The notes: generated by a model from the sequence alone, not told the origin. DNA of 64,000 nucleotides from Gnetum montanum (GCA_015680685.1 MNCI01017812.1:74270-138269); one strand, 5' to 3'. Positions 1 through 14,075 are shown, counted from the stretch's first letter. Made by a program: numbers and translations.

Positions 1-639
1 CCTGAAATTACAAACGTGTCTCTGATGCATCGAGAACAACCCAATTCATTAATTCCTACGCCTTTAACTTCAAGCACTTCTTTTAGAGAAGTTATGCTTT
101 TCGGATACAAGTCTATTTTCTATACTTCTCGATCGAATTGACTATGTTAGAACCAAACACAGTTACGTGGCACAAATGATTTATTTTAACCACTGTTATA
201 TACAAACTTATCCCGGTATCCCTTAGGAAGTGGATAGGAAGTAGCCATCCACTTCAAGTTAAAAAAAACTCCGAACTAGATGACCTCTATATATCTAAGA
301 AAGTTAAATAGATTATTCATAGTCTCCTTAAAGAAGATCATGACTCTAACTAAGCTATACAAAAATCAAATTAGGGAAGAATTAGATTTTTTTCTTTTTT
401 GTGAGAAATGATGTGAAGATGGAAAATACTAATGTCTTTCATACCATAAAGACTATGAAGAATTTTGATGCTTTGAATCCTTATTAAAAGATATGACTCA
501 CGATATATATTTCTACAAATTATTAGATTTGTTTGCCCAAATAATGGTCTTACCACTAATTTAGGCTATTCATGAGCACTATGAAATTAATGCTTTGCAT
601 GCCTACTATTTTTCCAAATCTTTTTTGCTTGTCGAATTT

Positions 640-1530
640 GTAAATTCTCACGTGGTTGAGATATCATCAGATTTTAAAGTTTTTATAAATCATTGTAATA
701 CTTTTATTGCTCAAGAATGGAAAGTGGATTTCGATCCATATTCTTTTGATTATTCTAAAATTTCTTGCTAGATTGAATTAGAAAATCTTCATCTTATTTT
801 TTCAAGTATTGAAAGTAAAATTATTAGCAGGGTTGGCACAATCCTAATGATAGAGTCAAAAATATTACTAGATGGTGTGCAACACAAATGCTATTTTGTA
901 AAGATTGATTTATGGTAGAAGCATACAGAATTAAAACTCAAGGTCGGTAATTAGTGTTTTTTTCCAAAAAATTACCTATTATAATTTGCAATAATGTTGT
1001 AGCTATTGTCATTGTGAAGGTCATGTTATTGAAATTTATCCTATTCTTAATAAAAAAAGTGGTTCATGAGAAAAAGAAACAATAATGTTTAGAAAAGTCA
1101 AATAATGATAGTTTTTTGTAAGCATAAATAAAAGCTTCGTTAACAAGTTCTCAATTTTTTACTAATCCTTTTAATTCTAAAGGTGTCAGTAAACTCCTAA
1201 TATCTATAAAGAATTTTCCTTTAGAAAAAATTGAAATTTTCAATGAGGAAAATATTGATGTAGATGTATTTTACTTAGTGCAATATAAAATGAAGACACC
1301 TGCAACTAATGCTTTTAGTTTAAAAACCCTAATGATATTTCATTTTCTTTCTACTTCTACTACTATTCTAAATGTTTTTTTTATCAAATAATGTTTTTTT
1401 ACTTATTAGTAACATGGATTATGAGACAAATGTTGAGCTTGAAAAATCAAGAACTCCCACATCTTAATGTTAGTTTTATTATGAAATGTTCAAGGACTTT
1501 CTAAAAGGCCCCAAGTAAAGAGTACTAGGG
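640..1530 (+). pseudogene. DUF4283 / zinc-knuckle ORF1-like fragment, left copy
   Basis: Conceptual translation with several stops gives the layout of plant DUF4283 plus zf-CCHC proteins, typical of LINE ORF1 nucleic-acid-binding proteins. A stretch ending in DFDPYSFDY is followed by IESKIISRVGTILMIESK, then CYFVKIDLW, FFQKITYYNLQ and a zinc knuckle near 995-1040. The knuckle reads C-S-Y-C-x4-H-x4-Y, so the last cysteine is lost. A second copy in the same orientation starts near 63,170 and keeps all four zinc ligands. The family assignment rests on motif order recognised by eye, and the type of parent element (LINE or other) is inferred. No intact ORF remains. Confidence 0.5.
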
Positions 1531-1536
1531 AGTATC

Positions 1537-1669
1537 TTTTTGATAAGGTGTCCAATAGTAATTTGTATGTCAATTATAAGCCCTAGATTTGAGAAGTGTC
1601 AATTATAAGCCCTGGATTTTGATAAGGTGTCCAATAGTAATTTGTATGTCAATTATAAGCTCTATGTTT
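1537..1669. repeat. 79-bp tandem duplication
   Basis: A unit starting GATAAGGTGTCCAATAG at 1542 recurs at 1621 with near-identical sequence for over 50 bp. A partial copy of its second half lies between them. It follows the DUF4283 fragment and has no coding potential. Confidence 0.8.
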
Positions 1670-4600
1670 TTAGTCTAGCATATTCAGTTGAGGTTCTTGA
1701 TCTTTCAAAATGTACCTTGGCCCTCTATGTCACACTCTGAGGTTGTGTGCATGATTTCAAGTCTCTTATGATGATTCAATCTTCATTCAAATGTTCTGTA
1801 GTCCCTCTAGCATTCTTCCTTACATTTTATCTTTCATATGGGATCCATTTTACAATGTATGATTTTGGAGGGGATGTGCTAACTACCTTGTGTCAATGCA
1901 AGAGTATCAACACACCCTTTGCTTCTCCAAATTTGGGCCAAAGTGCTCAAAGTGCATCCCAATTGGCTAGGGTTACATTGATAGATCTCTATGAACATAA
2001 CAATATACATGAGTATTCTTGGCAATCCATTCAACATTGTATTTAAAGCTTACAACTGGATTGCATTGTGTTCCATATGATAAATCCCATTGGTCAAAAC
2101 TAGTAGGATCCTTGTCATTAGCATTGTTACTGGGGAAAACATTGATGAATTATCTTAAAATACTTGTACATTCACACTTTTTCTTTTTTAAAGCTATTTC
2201 TTTTATAGAAAATAAAAGAACTAAAGCAATCATGACCAAATTAAGCAATCAAAATAGATTAATGAAGAAGCCTCAATTGATTTAAATTATGTTTAAAAAC
2301 ATGGTCAATGAGGTAGCACCTTCTATTGTGGTAAAATTTCATCAAGACAAATTGGGACGAGGGTGTGATGCTCATGGATGATTTTGCCAAGAACTTAGAG
2401 AAGTTACACATGCCACCTTTGAGGAGGCTTCATTAAGGATGTGGTAGATTACAAACCAATGTCACCCTAAAAATTAGCATATGCTACTCATGAAAAGCAA
2501 GAGCTTTGTGATATGATTGCAAAGTAAAAATACAAGTGCATACATGCTGGGAAGCAGGAAGGACCTTCTCATAGATACTTTCATTGCTACAACATATATG
2601 ATTCTATGGGAAGAAGATTTAAACATATTTGTCTATGAGACCTAAGCTATACATATGGTGATTTGAAGCAATTCATCATTTCACCTTTCTCTTATCTTCA
2701 TTTGAATGAAGTTGTTGAAGGCTTGAATGAGCCATTGTTTCCATGGATCTACCAGGGTCAAATTCATAAAGTAGTTTGCATCCCACTTGAAAGCAATGTG
2801 CAAAGAAAAATAAAAAAGGCTAATATGGCTAACATTTTCACATGTAGTGGGAAGTTATATGATGATTCCTTACTCCATGTTCAAACATTCGTCATCACTT
2901 GTAAGCTATAAGGATTGAATAGTGAGTGGCAAAGACTTCTTCATATTCCACACACTCATTAATTATGCTAAAACATGGTATTAATCTCTTCTACTCAACT
3001 CCATCTCTTCATGGGTCGACATATTATAAGCTATTAATGTCAGATTTCATTCTTATGCCTAAGTTGCAAACCTTAGAAAGAAGATAAATGGATGAAAGCA
3101 TGATACCAATAAATCATTGGATGTAATCATAGAATAGTACAATTGCATGTATAATCAATGTCCAAATCATGGGTTCAAAAAATGTAACTAATTAATGCAC
3201 TTGGTAGAAGGACTACAACTGCAAACTCATGAAAGGATGGATATGTATGTCATAGGTAATCTTTAGAAATGGGTAGTAACTCAAATTATTACTATGTTGG
3301 ATGTTGTAGCTAAATTGAAAGGTGAATGGCATAAGCATGTAAATGTATAGGAAGCCAACATAAATCTCCAATGTCACAAGAATGTAAAGAATGTTAAATG
3401 TAAGATTTAACCTTCTGATGTGTTGAAGCCCTTGTTTAAGAAAGCATGAGAATGAAAAAGGCTTTGGCAGACCTTGCTAATATTGTTGGCATGGTTTGTA
3501 TGGTTTGTGTGGATACAAACCATACATTCTAAGTTGTGGATCCAATGAGTATGGTTTGTTTTTTGGGTGTACATTTTTGTTTGCTTTCTTATTTAGTGTG
3601 CATTTTTGTGTGCTTTTAATAAATTTGTATGTTAGTTTAAACTTTTCATTTTTTGAGCTTAACATTCATGATCTTTTACTTTCTTTTAGTATGTGTTTTA
3701 TTTATGTATGTGTACATCGGGGAAAACCAATTCATGTGGTTAATGAATGCTCACCTAATAAGCCAATGATGGATGGGTGAGTTATAGATGTGATGATAAC
3801 TCAAGAGTGCTCAATGGGCCCAAAGTAAAGCCTTGATCGATGGAGTTCCCACACCACAAAATTCACCCACCTACTTTTATTCTATTCATCACTAGTTAAC
3901 TAGGCTCAAATTCAGCGAGGAGCTATGACTCACATTGTGAGTTGTTGAAATTACTGCTACTAGAACCATGGGTAGGTATTGGATCCACAACTTAGAATGT
4001 GAGCTCTAAAATCCTAGAAGAGTGCTTGGTCATTGGTAAGAAAGTGTGTGTCATTAAGGGTCCTTTTAACCACAGTAATGGGTTTAATCACTATGATTGG
4101 ACCAAGGTCCATGTTTTTGTCATTCTTGATCATTTTGATCAAAAGAGGTCCATGATCTCACAAACCTATACATGCCATGTAGTGAGGGATGAATTTTCAT
4201 GTTTGTGAAAGTCAAAGACTCTAGTTGATGATCTAGCACTTCAATTATTTCCATGATTTTAATGCATTATTCAAAAATCCTCTTCTCATAAAAATAAGAA
4301 TGAAAAAAATGAATGAAAAGAAAAGAAAAAAAGAGAAAAAAATTGGAAAAAATTAAGAAAAAGAGGTAATTGAAAGAGAATTATAACTCCAAGCTTATCA
4401 ATCGACATAAATTGGTATCTTTATCATTCTAGACTAATTTTATAATTACTCAAATTAAAATCAAAATGAGTGGTTAGACCAATAATCATGTCAAGTTTAT
4501 CTCATGTTTAATCTTTTTCCTAGAACACTTGGCCCCCAAATATCATAGTTCAAAACAATCTCTTAGTCATCCCTACCCATGGCCATGAAGGCCTAGAAAT

Positions 4601-7240
4601 CTCTATATTAGCAAACTTTGGTAACATCAAATGTTTTTCTCACCCAATTACTAAATCCATTTTTTCTTACTTGTAATTGCTATTGGGTTTTGGATTGGGA
4701 TTGGTTAGTGTAGTTAAAGAAATTAACAAGAGGTTTCTAGTAAAGCTGAATTTGAGAACCTATTGTGCATATGTGCACAGATGGAGGAAAACCAAACCAG
4801 AATCTTGACTTTTAGATGATTGTACTACATTACCTTAGTTTGGTTTCATCAATGATTAGAACATGGAATAATCAAGGATAGATAACACTGCTAGTGGCAA
4901 GGGTGACCTTGCACTCATAATAGAAACTTGAAGATCTATCCCTACTATGTGGACAAGTAGCGGTGAAGGTCTATAGTAGTGGATCTCTCATGGGGTATAA
5001 GGCATGCTCACATGCTCCCATGAGCTAATGGACTAATTGGTTAGTAATTTGATGATGTTACACACTTACCTCCTCTCTCTTGTTCATCATGCATTCTTCA
5101 ACTCTTTTCTTTCCATTATGTGCATTATTGTATGTGCTAGGAAGTTGATAAGACAAAGAGGAGGATGAGATTTGACCATCCAAGGGAATGAATTCACACT
5201 TGATGTTAACGTCTAACTAGTTATTAGAAATCCATGGGTGTCCCATTAACGAGTTTTACAAGGGCAAGAAAGGCAAGTGCCTTCTATGGGAAGGATCCAC
5301 TTGTAAATCCTTGATTTCTTGGCATTGTAAATGAACAATCTTAAACTTATCTTCCAATGATGGTGATGGTTACATGGAATAAAGCACTTGATTGTTCTTT
5401 TACATCTATGATTTTTAACACTATGAGCTTCAAGGTTCGATCTTGACAATCCTTTTCCATCTTATCTCAATTGAATTTTGTTTGATCTTAGGATACTCTA
5501 TTTATTTTTCATTTTTCTAACCCTATTAGTTCTAATGTCATCCCAGATAATATTCTAATGTTTTGATCTTCTTGCTATCTTTTTTGGCTTATTTTGTTTA
5601 ATCCTTGGTTGGATTTTTGAGATTTTCATAAGCATTATTCTTCTTATTCTTTCCATTAGCATTAATCAGGTGGTTCAAGCTAGATATCTTGTAACTCAAT
5701 CATGGGAAAGAGACACTAATTTTGATATGTACTTTGTAATTTTAAAAATCATTTTCATCTTATTTTTACTTATCCATGCACACCATGATTCCATAGTTAT
5801 AATTATGTGCCTCCCATACCACCAAAAATTATACTTATTATTATTCCTATGGCAATGTCTTACACGAAACACCTCAAAGAAAATTCATGCTATAAATAGG
5901 ACATCTCTATAACCAAATTTTGTCATGTAATTATAGTCATATTTGAGAGCAAAAAAATGCCTTGATTTCCCTTTAGAAAAAAAATCTTGTAGCTTTGTTT
6001 TCCTAAAATCCTAGAGCATTCTTACTTTATTAAGTGTAATTCATGGTATGGGACATGAAAAATATCATAAATTATGCTAGAACAGCATAATTGAGCCTCA
6101 AAATATAAAAAACATGAGCATTTCCAATGTAATTGCTAAAAAATATTATAGTTTTTGGCTATAGTAAGTGCCGAAAATGCTATGTATAATGCCTAGAAAC
6201 TTATCCAAGCCACATCAACATAGAAACAACAAACCAAGGCCTATAAAACAAAGAATCAACATCATTTTAGAGGACTTTTAGATCATCGAAACTCTGAAAG
6301 GTAACATGCATAGTCGATTGTGATCCAAATTGGCCTAGATCTAGGATTCTTACTTTATTCACACTGGGGAAGGTTCCTTCCATGTTGGGAAACATGGAAA
6401 CAAGGGAGGAAAGTTGCTTTTCCACTTCTAGTGGCAAGATGACACTCCTAAAAGCTAAAGATCTATATCGAAGAAGCCTAGGACCTCAAAGCCTTGAAAT
6501 TTTACTTGTTTGACCTTTTTCTCACCTCCAAAATCTATTCCCCACAATATTCCATGCTAGAGTAACTCCCTGAGTGTGGAAATAGGGGGAAGACCTTAAG
6601 TACCCTTAAACAGCCTTCAAACGTGTCCAAAATCAACCAAAAACTTGTAGAATTAAACTCTAGAGCCCTAGGGGCCTAGAAGCCTAGCCAATGTGCTCTT
6701 AAACAATCTTAAATCCATGAAATAAGTGTTCCCCCTCCCCCCTTAATTCTTTTACACTAAGGATACTATGCTCAGCATGGAAAAGGTGGAGGGAAGTCAT
6801 TTCAAGATGTTTCGACATTCAAAATCAACTCAAACTACCTCAAAATGAATCTAAAGGATGCACCACTTCCAAATATGGACCTTGGCTACCTTTTTGACCA
6901 TGTTTGATACCACTCTGGCTTGAATCTTGGGTTTTCACACTGAGCCCACTTTTTTCCATGTTGGCCAACCTAGAGACAAGGGGAAAGGCTCAAGAACTTT
7001 CTTTTTGGCCTTTATAGACATCTAGAGTACCCAATTTTGATGGATTTGATCTTGTGTTACCTTAGGAAGGTCTTGCAACCTCAATTTTGGACCTTTGAGC
7101 ACCCCAAAACATATTTTCCTTGGTTTCCATGCTGAGGGTCCCTGTTTCCATGCTAAGCACAGTGTGAAAGCCTTAAAACACTTGTTTTTTTAGTTCAAAT
7201 AGCCTAGAAATAGCATTGATTGATACTTGAACTCACTTAA
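1670..7240. other. AT-rich intergenic DNA, no recognisable gene
   Basis: No protein family could be recognised on either strand. Open frames at 1747-2046, 2019-2285 and 2663-2911 are short, unsupported and have no family motif. 4289-4380 is an almost pure purine tract of the sort found in leader or 3' regions of large plant gypsy elements. From about 6,300 to 7,150 short motifs of the type CATGTTGG, CACACTGG and CATGCTGAG recur. They resemble motifs in the LTRs of the element that follows, so this part may be its upstream internal region; that is inference. Confidence 0.4.
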
Positions 7241-7254
7241 TAGCCTTGTAGCCT

Positions 7255-7640
7255 TAAAACATGGCCTACTAAGGCCCAAAACTAGCAAAACCTAATCATT
7301 TTTTACCTATATTAGCCAAATTTTACCATATCTGGCCTGGTTTGCTTGATTTTTTCCTTATTACATAGTATTTTTTCTTATTTTTAAACTTGTGTTGCAT
7401 TGTTAACTTTGTTGACCTTATGTGGCCTTTATGAAATTGTATGTATTCTTTATTTGCCTTATTATAACTTTATTTACCTTTGTTTGGTCTTTGAATGGTA
7501 TCAAATAGTGGGATTTGACCTTCCCTAACCACTATTTGATACCATGTGACCATGGCCCACTAAGGCCTTAAATTGGCATCATAGTCCACCAAGGCTCTAA
7601 ATTGGCATCATGGCCCACTGAGGCATAAGTCTAGCAAAAT
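7255..7640 (+). repeat. Module-boundary short repeats upstream of pol
   Basis: At least four loose copies of a motif of about 25-30 bp with a core like CCACTAAGGCCTTAAA followed by TTGGCATCATGG. The same motif recurs downstream of pol at 11,275-11,345 and near 13,250. In reverse complement it recurs at 19.4-19.7, 23.3 and 29.4-29.6 kb in the second Tat element. Confidence 0.7.
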
Positions 7641-8149
7641 TATGGCCTTTGTCGACCATTTTTAGCCTTCTTTCTTATGTTTCCTTTTGTTTGACCTTTA
7701 TGGCACTTTGTTGAATTGTCCTTACGTCATTGATAACCTTGGATGGCCTTGATTGCATCAGATTTACATGTGTTTGCATAATTTTATAGCAATTTAGCAT
7801 TATTTATTCACTTTTACCTAGGTGCCACTTGATATGCTTTTGGTTAATGTGCAAGATCAAGAGTATGAGTACCTAGGAGCAAATCAGTTTGCCTTTGTGT
7901 CTACATGGACCTCACGATGATGTTGAATAGTGTATCAACCTTGATTGCCTAGATCTTAAGCCTAGGAATCTGGTAGACCACATAGCTTCAATAGAGAAAC
8001 CTCTAGAATGGCCTGAAAACCTAGTCAAAACCCTCGACTTAGAGGCATGTGACATAACCAAAGACTCTCTAGTTGAGGTTCCTATCACAACACATAGTGG
8101 TGAGGATAAAACCCTTAAAACTAAGTTCCTCACTAGAACCTCAATATGC

Positions 8150-11100
8150 TCAAGATATCACCAAGATCCTACAAAATAACATTAAGGTCTTTGCCTAGTC
8201 ATATGAAGATATGTCAAGCCTAGACCCACATTCAGTCTAGCATAACATCATACTAGATCCTAGCATTAGACTAGTTTAGCAAAAAGTGCACAAGATTAGA
8301 CCTGATTTAGCCTTAGTAGTTTGCAATGAAATCTCAAATCTCTACCAAACTTATATTATTAGGGCTGTTAATTACATAGAATGGGTATCCAACATAGTGG
8401 TATTCCCTAAGAAAAATTTAAGTATCCATATTTGCATTAATTTCCAAGACCTAAATAAAGTGATTATCAAGGATGACTTCCCTTTGCCTATTATTGATCA
8501 ACTTATTGATACTACAATTGTACATGCCTTATTTTCCTTTATGAATGGATTCTCTGGATATAACCATATTAGGATCAACCTAGAACATCAACTTAACATG
8601 ACCTTCATGATCCCTTGAGGGACCTATATATTTAACGATTACATGCTAGGTTTGCTCAATGATTACATAGATGACATAGCCATTAAGTCCAAGATGGCTA
8701 ATGACCACACTAATGACCTAGACCTTGTGCTTAAATGATGCCTCAAGTATGAGCTTGGGCTCAATCCTAAGAAATGTATCTTCAGTGTCAAGATCGAAAA
8801 GATGCTTGGCTTTGTAGTCTCTAAAGCAAGGATACGTGTTGATCCTAATAAGATTAAGGCCATATCCCAATTAGCAGCACCAACCAACCTTAAGGAGCTT
8901 TAGGGATTACAAGGCAGATTGTAGTTTATTCATAGGTTTATCACTAGGCTTACAGGTAAGTTATAGCCCATGCAACACTTGCTTAAGAAAGGGGTTCACT
9001 ATGAGTGGATGGCTCAATGCCAAGAAGCCTTTGAAAACTGTAAGCAAGAATTAACACAACTACCGACAATCTATCCTCTGCAAGAGGCTAAACCATTTTA
9101 CATCTATCTTGCCATCTCTAATATGTCCATTGCCTTTCTACTCTTTCAAAAACATGATGATGGAGCAAAAATTCCTATATACTACCTTAGTTATGTGTTA
9201 GGATCCCAGAAGACTTGATACACTAAGGTGGAGAAGTATTATCTAACACTAGTCTTCTCTTTGAATAAGTGGAGACACTACCTCTTTAGAAGCCAAATCA
9301 ATGTCATTTTCAAAGATAACATACTTAGAGACATAATGACCAACATTTATGAAAGTAGCCATATTATCAAATGGAAAGTCATGACCATATTTAACCTTTA
9401 TTACATCTCTCAATCCTTAACAAAAGGTCAACCTATAGTAGTACAACTCATAGTTTTACCTTTCAACAACCAAGCAGCCATAGATCCTAAGTTCCCTAAT
9501 GAGCATATTACCATAGTTAGCTAAATTCCCTAGGGTTATAAGGTAGTCATGCACTTTTACAGAGCTTCAACTGCCCTTGGGGCTAGTGCTACTACCTATC
9601 ATTTTGAGTTTCCATGTACCAAAAACATAACAAAGTATGAGAGTTTCATCAAAGATATGATAGTAGCTTACGACCTAGGAATTAGATGCTTAGTGATCAA
9701 AGGTAATTCACAACTCATGGTTAACTAAGTAACCAAAGTCTATGTATGTAAAGCTAAACACTTACAACCATACTGTGACCTAGGAAAGTAATTATTACAA
9801 CAATTCATAGATGTTGATATCCAACACATACTTGGAAAAGAAAATTTCATAGTTGATACAATTGCAATGTTATCCCTCAGTGTGATGCTAAATGTATTTA
9901 GTAAATTGTCCACCTTGACCATAGACTATGATGCTCCCATCACATAGAACACTAAGGATACCTTTGTGGTCATTGTTCATATTACTTCTCTTATGGAGTG
10001 GTATGATGATATCAAATTTTACCTTATGCATGGTGAATCCTCACAAGGCCTAACTACTACTGAAAAGAACATCATACATAAGTGATCAAAGTAGTATATC
10101 AATAACACATCATGTCGACAATTCTATGATGGCATACTCCTAAAGTGCTTAGGTAAAATCAAAGCTAGAATAGTCCTAGAGGAGGCTCACAAGGGTGTTT
10201 GTGAAGGACATATAGGACCAAGAGCTATGGCCGCTAAGATTAGACAATTAGGCTACTATTGGCCTCATATGGAAAATGACTACCTATAAAAATTTAAGCA
10301 GTGTAATACATGCCAACAATATAGCAACCTTATACATGTATCACCAACTTAGTTACATACCACTCAAATAACATGGTCATTTCAATGATGGAGGTTGGAT
10401 ATCATTGGACCTATAATGCCTAAGTCTTCATTAGGGCATAGCTTCATCATCACCACAACCGAATACTTTACAAAGTGGATTAAGCCTATTCCCTTGAGTA
10501 AGACTACATCTAAACAAGTCTACAAATTCATCCTAGATAACATTATAGCCTATTTTACATACCTATGACCATAGTTACAGACCATGGACCATAATTTAGC
10601 ATCCATGAAATGAAATATTTCTATCATAACATACGCATTAAGCATTCTTTTTTATTACCCTATCACCCTCAAGCCAATGGATAAGCAAAATCAATCAATA
10701 AGGCCTTGATCAACTTACTCAAGAAGATACTCAACAATAGCAAACACAAGTGGCATGAGTAGCTTGTCCATGCACTATGGGCATATAGAACAACCTATCG
10801 CACAATAACTTGTATGACCCCTTATAGCTTGGTTTATGGTTTTGAAGCTATTTTACCTCTTGAATGGTAGGTGCCATCACTCCGAGTAGCCTTGACAAAA
10901 TTTGTCAACAATGAGAAGAATAAGGAATTGTGGACAATGATCCTAAACTCAATGGAGGAGAAACATATGGAGGTGCTTGCTCATATAAAACACTATCAAG
11001 AGAGGTAGAAGCAGTAGCATCACCATAATTTGACCATGTGCAAGATCAAGGAAGGTGACTTGGTCCTCAAAGTCATCCATGAGCATGCAAACAAATTCTC

Positions 11101-11230
11101 AACCAACTAGAAAGGGCTCTTCCTTGTCATCAAAGCCTATGGGAATGGTGCATTCATAATAGTCAACATGAATGGAAATGAGCTAGCCAACCCGATCAAT
11201 CATTCCTATCTAAATCCATACTACATGTAG
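8150..11230 (+). pseudogene. Degenerate gypsy pol: RT-RNaseH-aRNH-integrase
   Basis: RT motifs are legible in one frame from 8286: a fragment ending DFPLPIIDQLID, then FMNGFSGYNHIRI, and the active-site region YIDDIAIKSK near 8,665 (YIDD in place of YVDD). The RNase H and connection regions follow at 8,970-9,520. The second RNase H is recognisable near 9,540-9,730 by comparison with the other Tat element, but its catalytic part is eroded. The integrase zinc-binding region reads GHIGPRAMAAKIRQLGYYWP near 10,210, followed by CNTCQQ. The conserved C-terminal tail ends near 11,230. Stops and frameshifts occur throughout. Upstream gag and protease were not identified. Confidence 0.85.
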
Positions 11231-11274
11231 CTAATAATCATTAACAAGTGAGCTTACTTTTAATAATCTGCTAC

Positions 11275-11345
11275 AACCTTAAATTGACAACATGGCCTAC
11301 CAGTGCCTTAAACTAGTACCATGGTCTACCATGACATTAAACTAG
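11275..11345 (+). repeat. Module-boundary short repeats downstream of pol
   Basis: Two copies of the core seen upstream of pol (GGCCTACCAGTGCCTTAAAC and GGTCTACCATGACATTAAAC) lie just after the end of the integrase tail. The pol block is thus bracketed by the same repeat. Confidence 0.7.
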
Positions 11346-11481
11346 CAACTTTTGTGACCTGGATAGCGTGATTCTCATGTGACCTATATGCATTGTAGAG
11401 TTATAATACATAATGGTGTTTTGTAATCTTTGTTGGTGCCTCTTGAGTCAATCCTCCAAGCACCAACAAAGAAGGGCAATT

Positions 11482-13150
11482 GAAACACCAGAAAAAATTG
11501 CATGTCATAGTTAATCTTCATCAGGTAGCTTTCACTCCATGAAAGCTGAGGTAAAACTTCATTGTAAATGTGAAAATTATAATCCATAGTGGGAAATTTC
11601 ACATACTTTATACTTTTATAGTTGAAAAATGCCTCATAAGCAGTCAAAGCCTCATTCTCCAAGTGAAAAATGTCACCTAGTATTTATATTTAGGCTTGGT
11701 CGGGTTTAAAATGCCTTTTGGAATGCTAAAAATGGCAATTTGATGGGTTTTATGGGGGGTGTGGTATACACTTTTCTATGCTAGAAACACATGCAGGGGG
11801 TAAATCTCACCTACCCCCAATGTGGAAGGATGGGGGTTTTGGAAACTTTCTTTCTTTAGTGTGGAGACTACATGCACATCCTAGAAACGTTTCCTCCTAA
11901 ACATGGAAGTTTCCCCCCAATGTAGAGTCTTTACCCCCAGCATTAAAAATTACATCCCCTAATGTGGAAGCCATAAAAGGCAAAATTTATCACTTCATGC
12001 ACTTTAACGTTGGCCAGCCACTTCAGCAAGCATGGTGGAGAGCTCAACGTGGAAAATTCATCTCCATCATGGAAGGTGTGCCCCAATTACTAGTTATAGT
12101 AAATGGAATGACCATGGGGGAAGCACTTACTATGTATAGTAACCCCCAAAATTTGGACACCCATCTCACCTAAACAAGTCAAAAACTTGGTAGCCAATTT
12201 GCAACAATTTGGCAGCCAATTTCTAGCCATTTTATAGCGAAATCATAGCTATTTTGTAGCCCCATTCATGGCCCAAGACCTATAAAAACTAGCCTCAAAC
12301 ACCATGTACAAGTTCAACACTTTAGACAGTTTAGTAATTTTGACACAAGCAAAGATTTTTAAATCAAAACTTAAAAACAAAAGTTTCTATGATTCCACAC
12401 TGGGGCATCCTCAAGCACTCAAGAGTTCTTGCAATCTTCCATGTTTACATTCTCTTGAACCCTAGTGTGGAAGCATTATAACCTTGAAACTTATGAATTT
12501 TGGGTGCCAACACTACATTTCTAGGATTTCCAACCCCCAACATGGAGCAATCTAACAATCAAATTTTCCATTTTTCTTGCCCTGCATCATAGCTAGCATT
12601 ACAGATCTAAGATTGCAACACAGGAGGTTCGATAGCATCAGGAGTGGTAAGACATTTGGATCATGAAGTTAACTGCATCAACTTCAATGGACCCTGAACC
12701 CTCATCCAAGTGAACCCCCTTGCTACTCATTTAGGCACAATTTGTACACATGTCTTTGACTTATTCTTTATTTTTTTCTCAATAAAGTTTTAAGTTTTGG
12801 ATTTTGTGTGTAAGATATATTTGTTTATTTTTTGTGCATTATTCATATCTGTTATCATTTTTTGCATTCCATTTCATTACACTATTTATCTATCGAACCT
12901 ACCAAGGCACCTTGAATCCCATTTTTCTATGTAGGCCCTGGGGATTCGTGCGTTGAAGAATTGTTGTGTGCCAGATCCACTTTGATTTTCTTCTAGTAAT
13001 CGAATTTTCTAATGGTAATAAAACTAATTTCCTTACTAGAACTTTAGCCTATTCATTACCTCATCAAGCCTATGCAATGCAACATTAAAGCCACTACATA
13101 GCACTAATTGCATCTAACACTCACACATTTTCTTGAAGTGTTGTTTACTA
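11482..13150 (+). repeat. LTR copy A of element 1
   Basis: A purine-rich tract CAACAAAGAAGGGCAA at about 11,463-11,480 is followed by TGAAACACC, matching the polypurine tract plus LTR start of the second Tat element (AAAGAGGGGCCAA then TGAAAC). The sequence aligns with 13,434-15,130 along most of its length. A TATA-like promoter box lies at 12,281. The right end is not sharply defined. Confidence 0.7.
12281..12287 (+). promoter_or_regulatory. LTR A TATA box
   Basis: TATAAAA, about 800 bp into LTR A. The matching TATAAAA in LTR B is at 14,408 in the same sequence context. Confidence 0.55.
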
Positions 13151-13189
13151 TTGTTGACAGGTTACAATAAATGATTGAGGTTGACAACT

Positions 13190-13433
13190 TTGATGATTAT
13201 AATAAATGAGCCTACATGACATCTTTGTATAATAGAGGGACATCTTTCTATGGCCTATCGAGGTCTTAAACTAGCACCTTGTTCCATCATCACAAGCAAT
13301 GTTTGGCATCATTCAACACAACTAAATTAAGCACAGAGAGGGAACATCAATGGTGGACTTACAGTGGTGTTTTGTATTCTTTTTCGGTGCCTCTTGGGTG
13401 AATCCTTTAGATACCAACAAAGAGGGGCCAATC
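13190..13433 (+). repeat. Second copy of pre-PPT region
   Basis: Contains a boundary-repeat copy (GGCCTATCGAGGTCTTAAAC near 13,250), a region matching the sequence just before LTR A (GGTGTTTTGTAATC/GGTGTTTTGTATTC), and a polypurine tract ACAAAGAGGGGCCAA directly before LTR B. With LTR B it forms a second copy of the element's 3' end, offset by about 1.95 kb. Confidence 0.65.
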
Positions 13434-13739
13434 AAACACCACCAAATTCACATGTTGTAACCTTGGTAACCCCATCCCATAAAATCCAAGGCAAAACTTC
13501 ATTGTAAATGTGAGGATTGTAACCCATGAGGTGCAATCTCACATTCTTTACACTTTTCGGGTTGAAAAATGCCTCCTAAGTGGACAAAAGCCTCATCTCC
13601 CAAGTGAAAAAAGGTCATGTAATGTCTATATATGAGCTTGGAGGGGTTACAAATGCCTTTTGGAATGCCAAAATTGGTATTTTGATAGGTTTTATGAGGG
13701 GTATTGCATTTTCTACGTTGAAGCTTACCTACCATTAGC

Positions 13740-14075
13740 TTAGATGCATTCCTGGGGGGATGCGATGAGGGACGGGAAGTTCACCTACCCCCCAACTAGA
13801 ATACATGGGGGAAAAGCCCATCTACCTCTAGCTTGGATGCATGGGGGGAAAGCTCACTTACCTCCAACTAGGATGCATGAGGGGAAAACTCATCTACCCC
13901 CAACTACAATGCATGGGGGGAAAGCTCACCTACCTCTAGCTTGGATGCATGGGGGGAAAGCTCACCTACCCCCAACTAGGATGCATGGGGAAAAATCTCA
14001 TCTACCTTTACCTTGGATGGATGGGGGAAAAGCTTACCTACCTCTAACTTGGATGCATGCCCACCCCCGCATGGA
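13740..14075 (+). repeat. 36-bp minisatellite inside LTR B
   Basis: About eight imperfect copies of a 36-bp unit with core GATGCATGGGGGGAAAGCTC. Because 36 is a multiple of three, an open frame runs through it (repeated MHGGKAHLPPTR), but this is a by-product of the repeat and not a gene. LTR A has only about one unit at the matching place. Confidence 0.85.
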
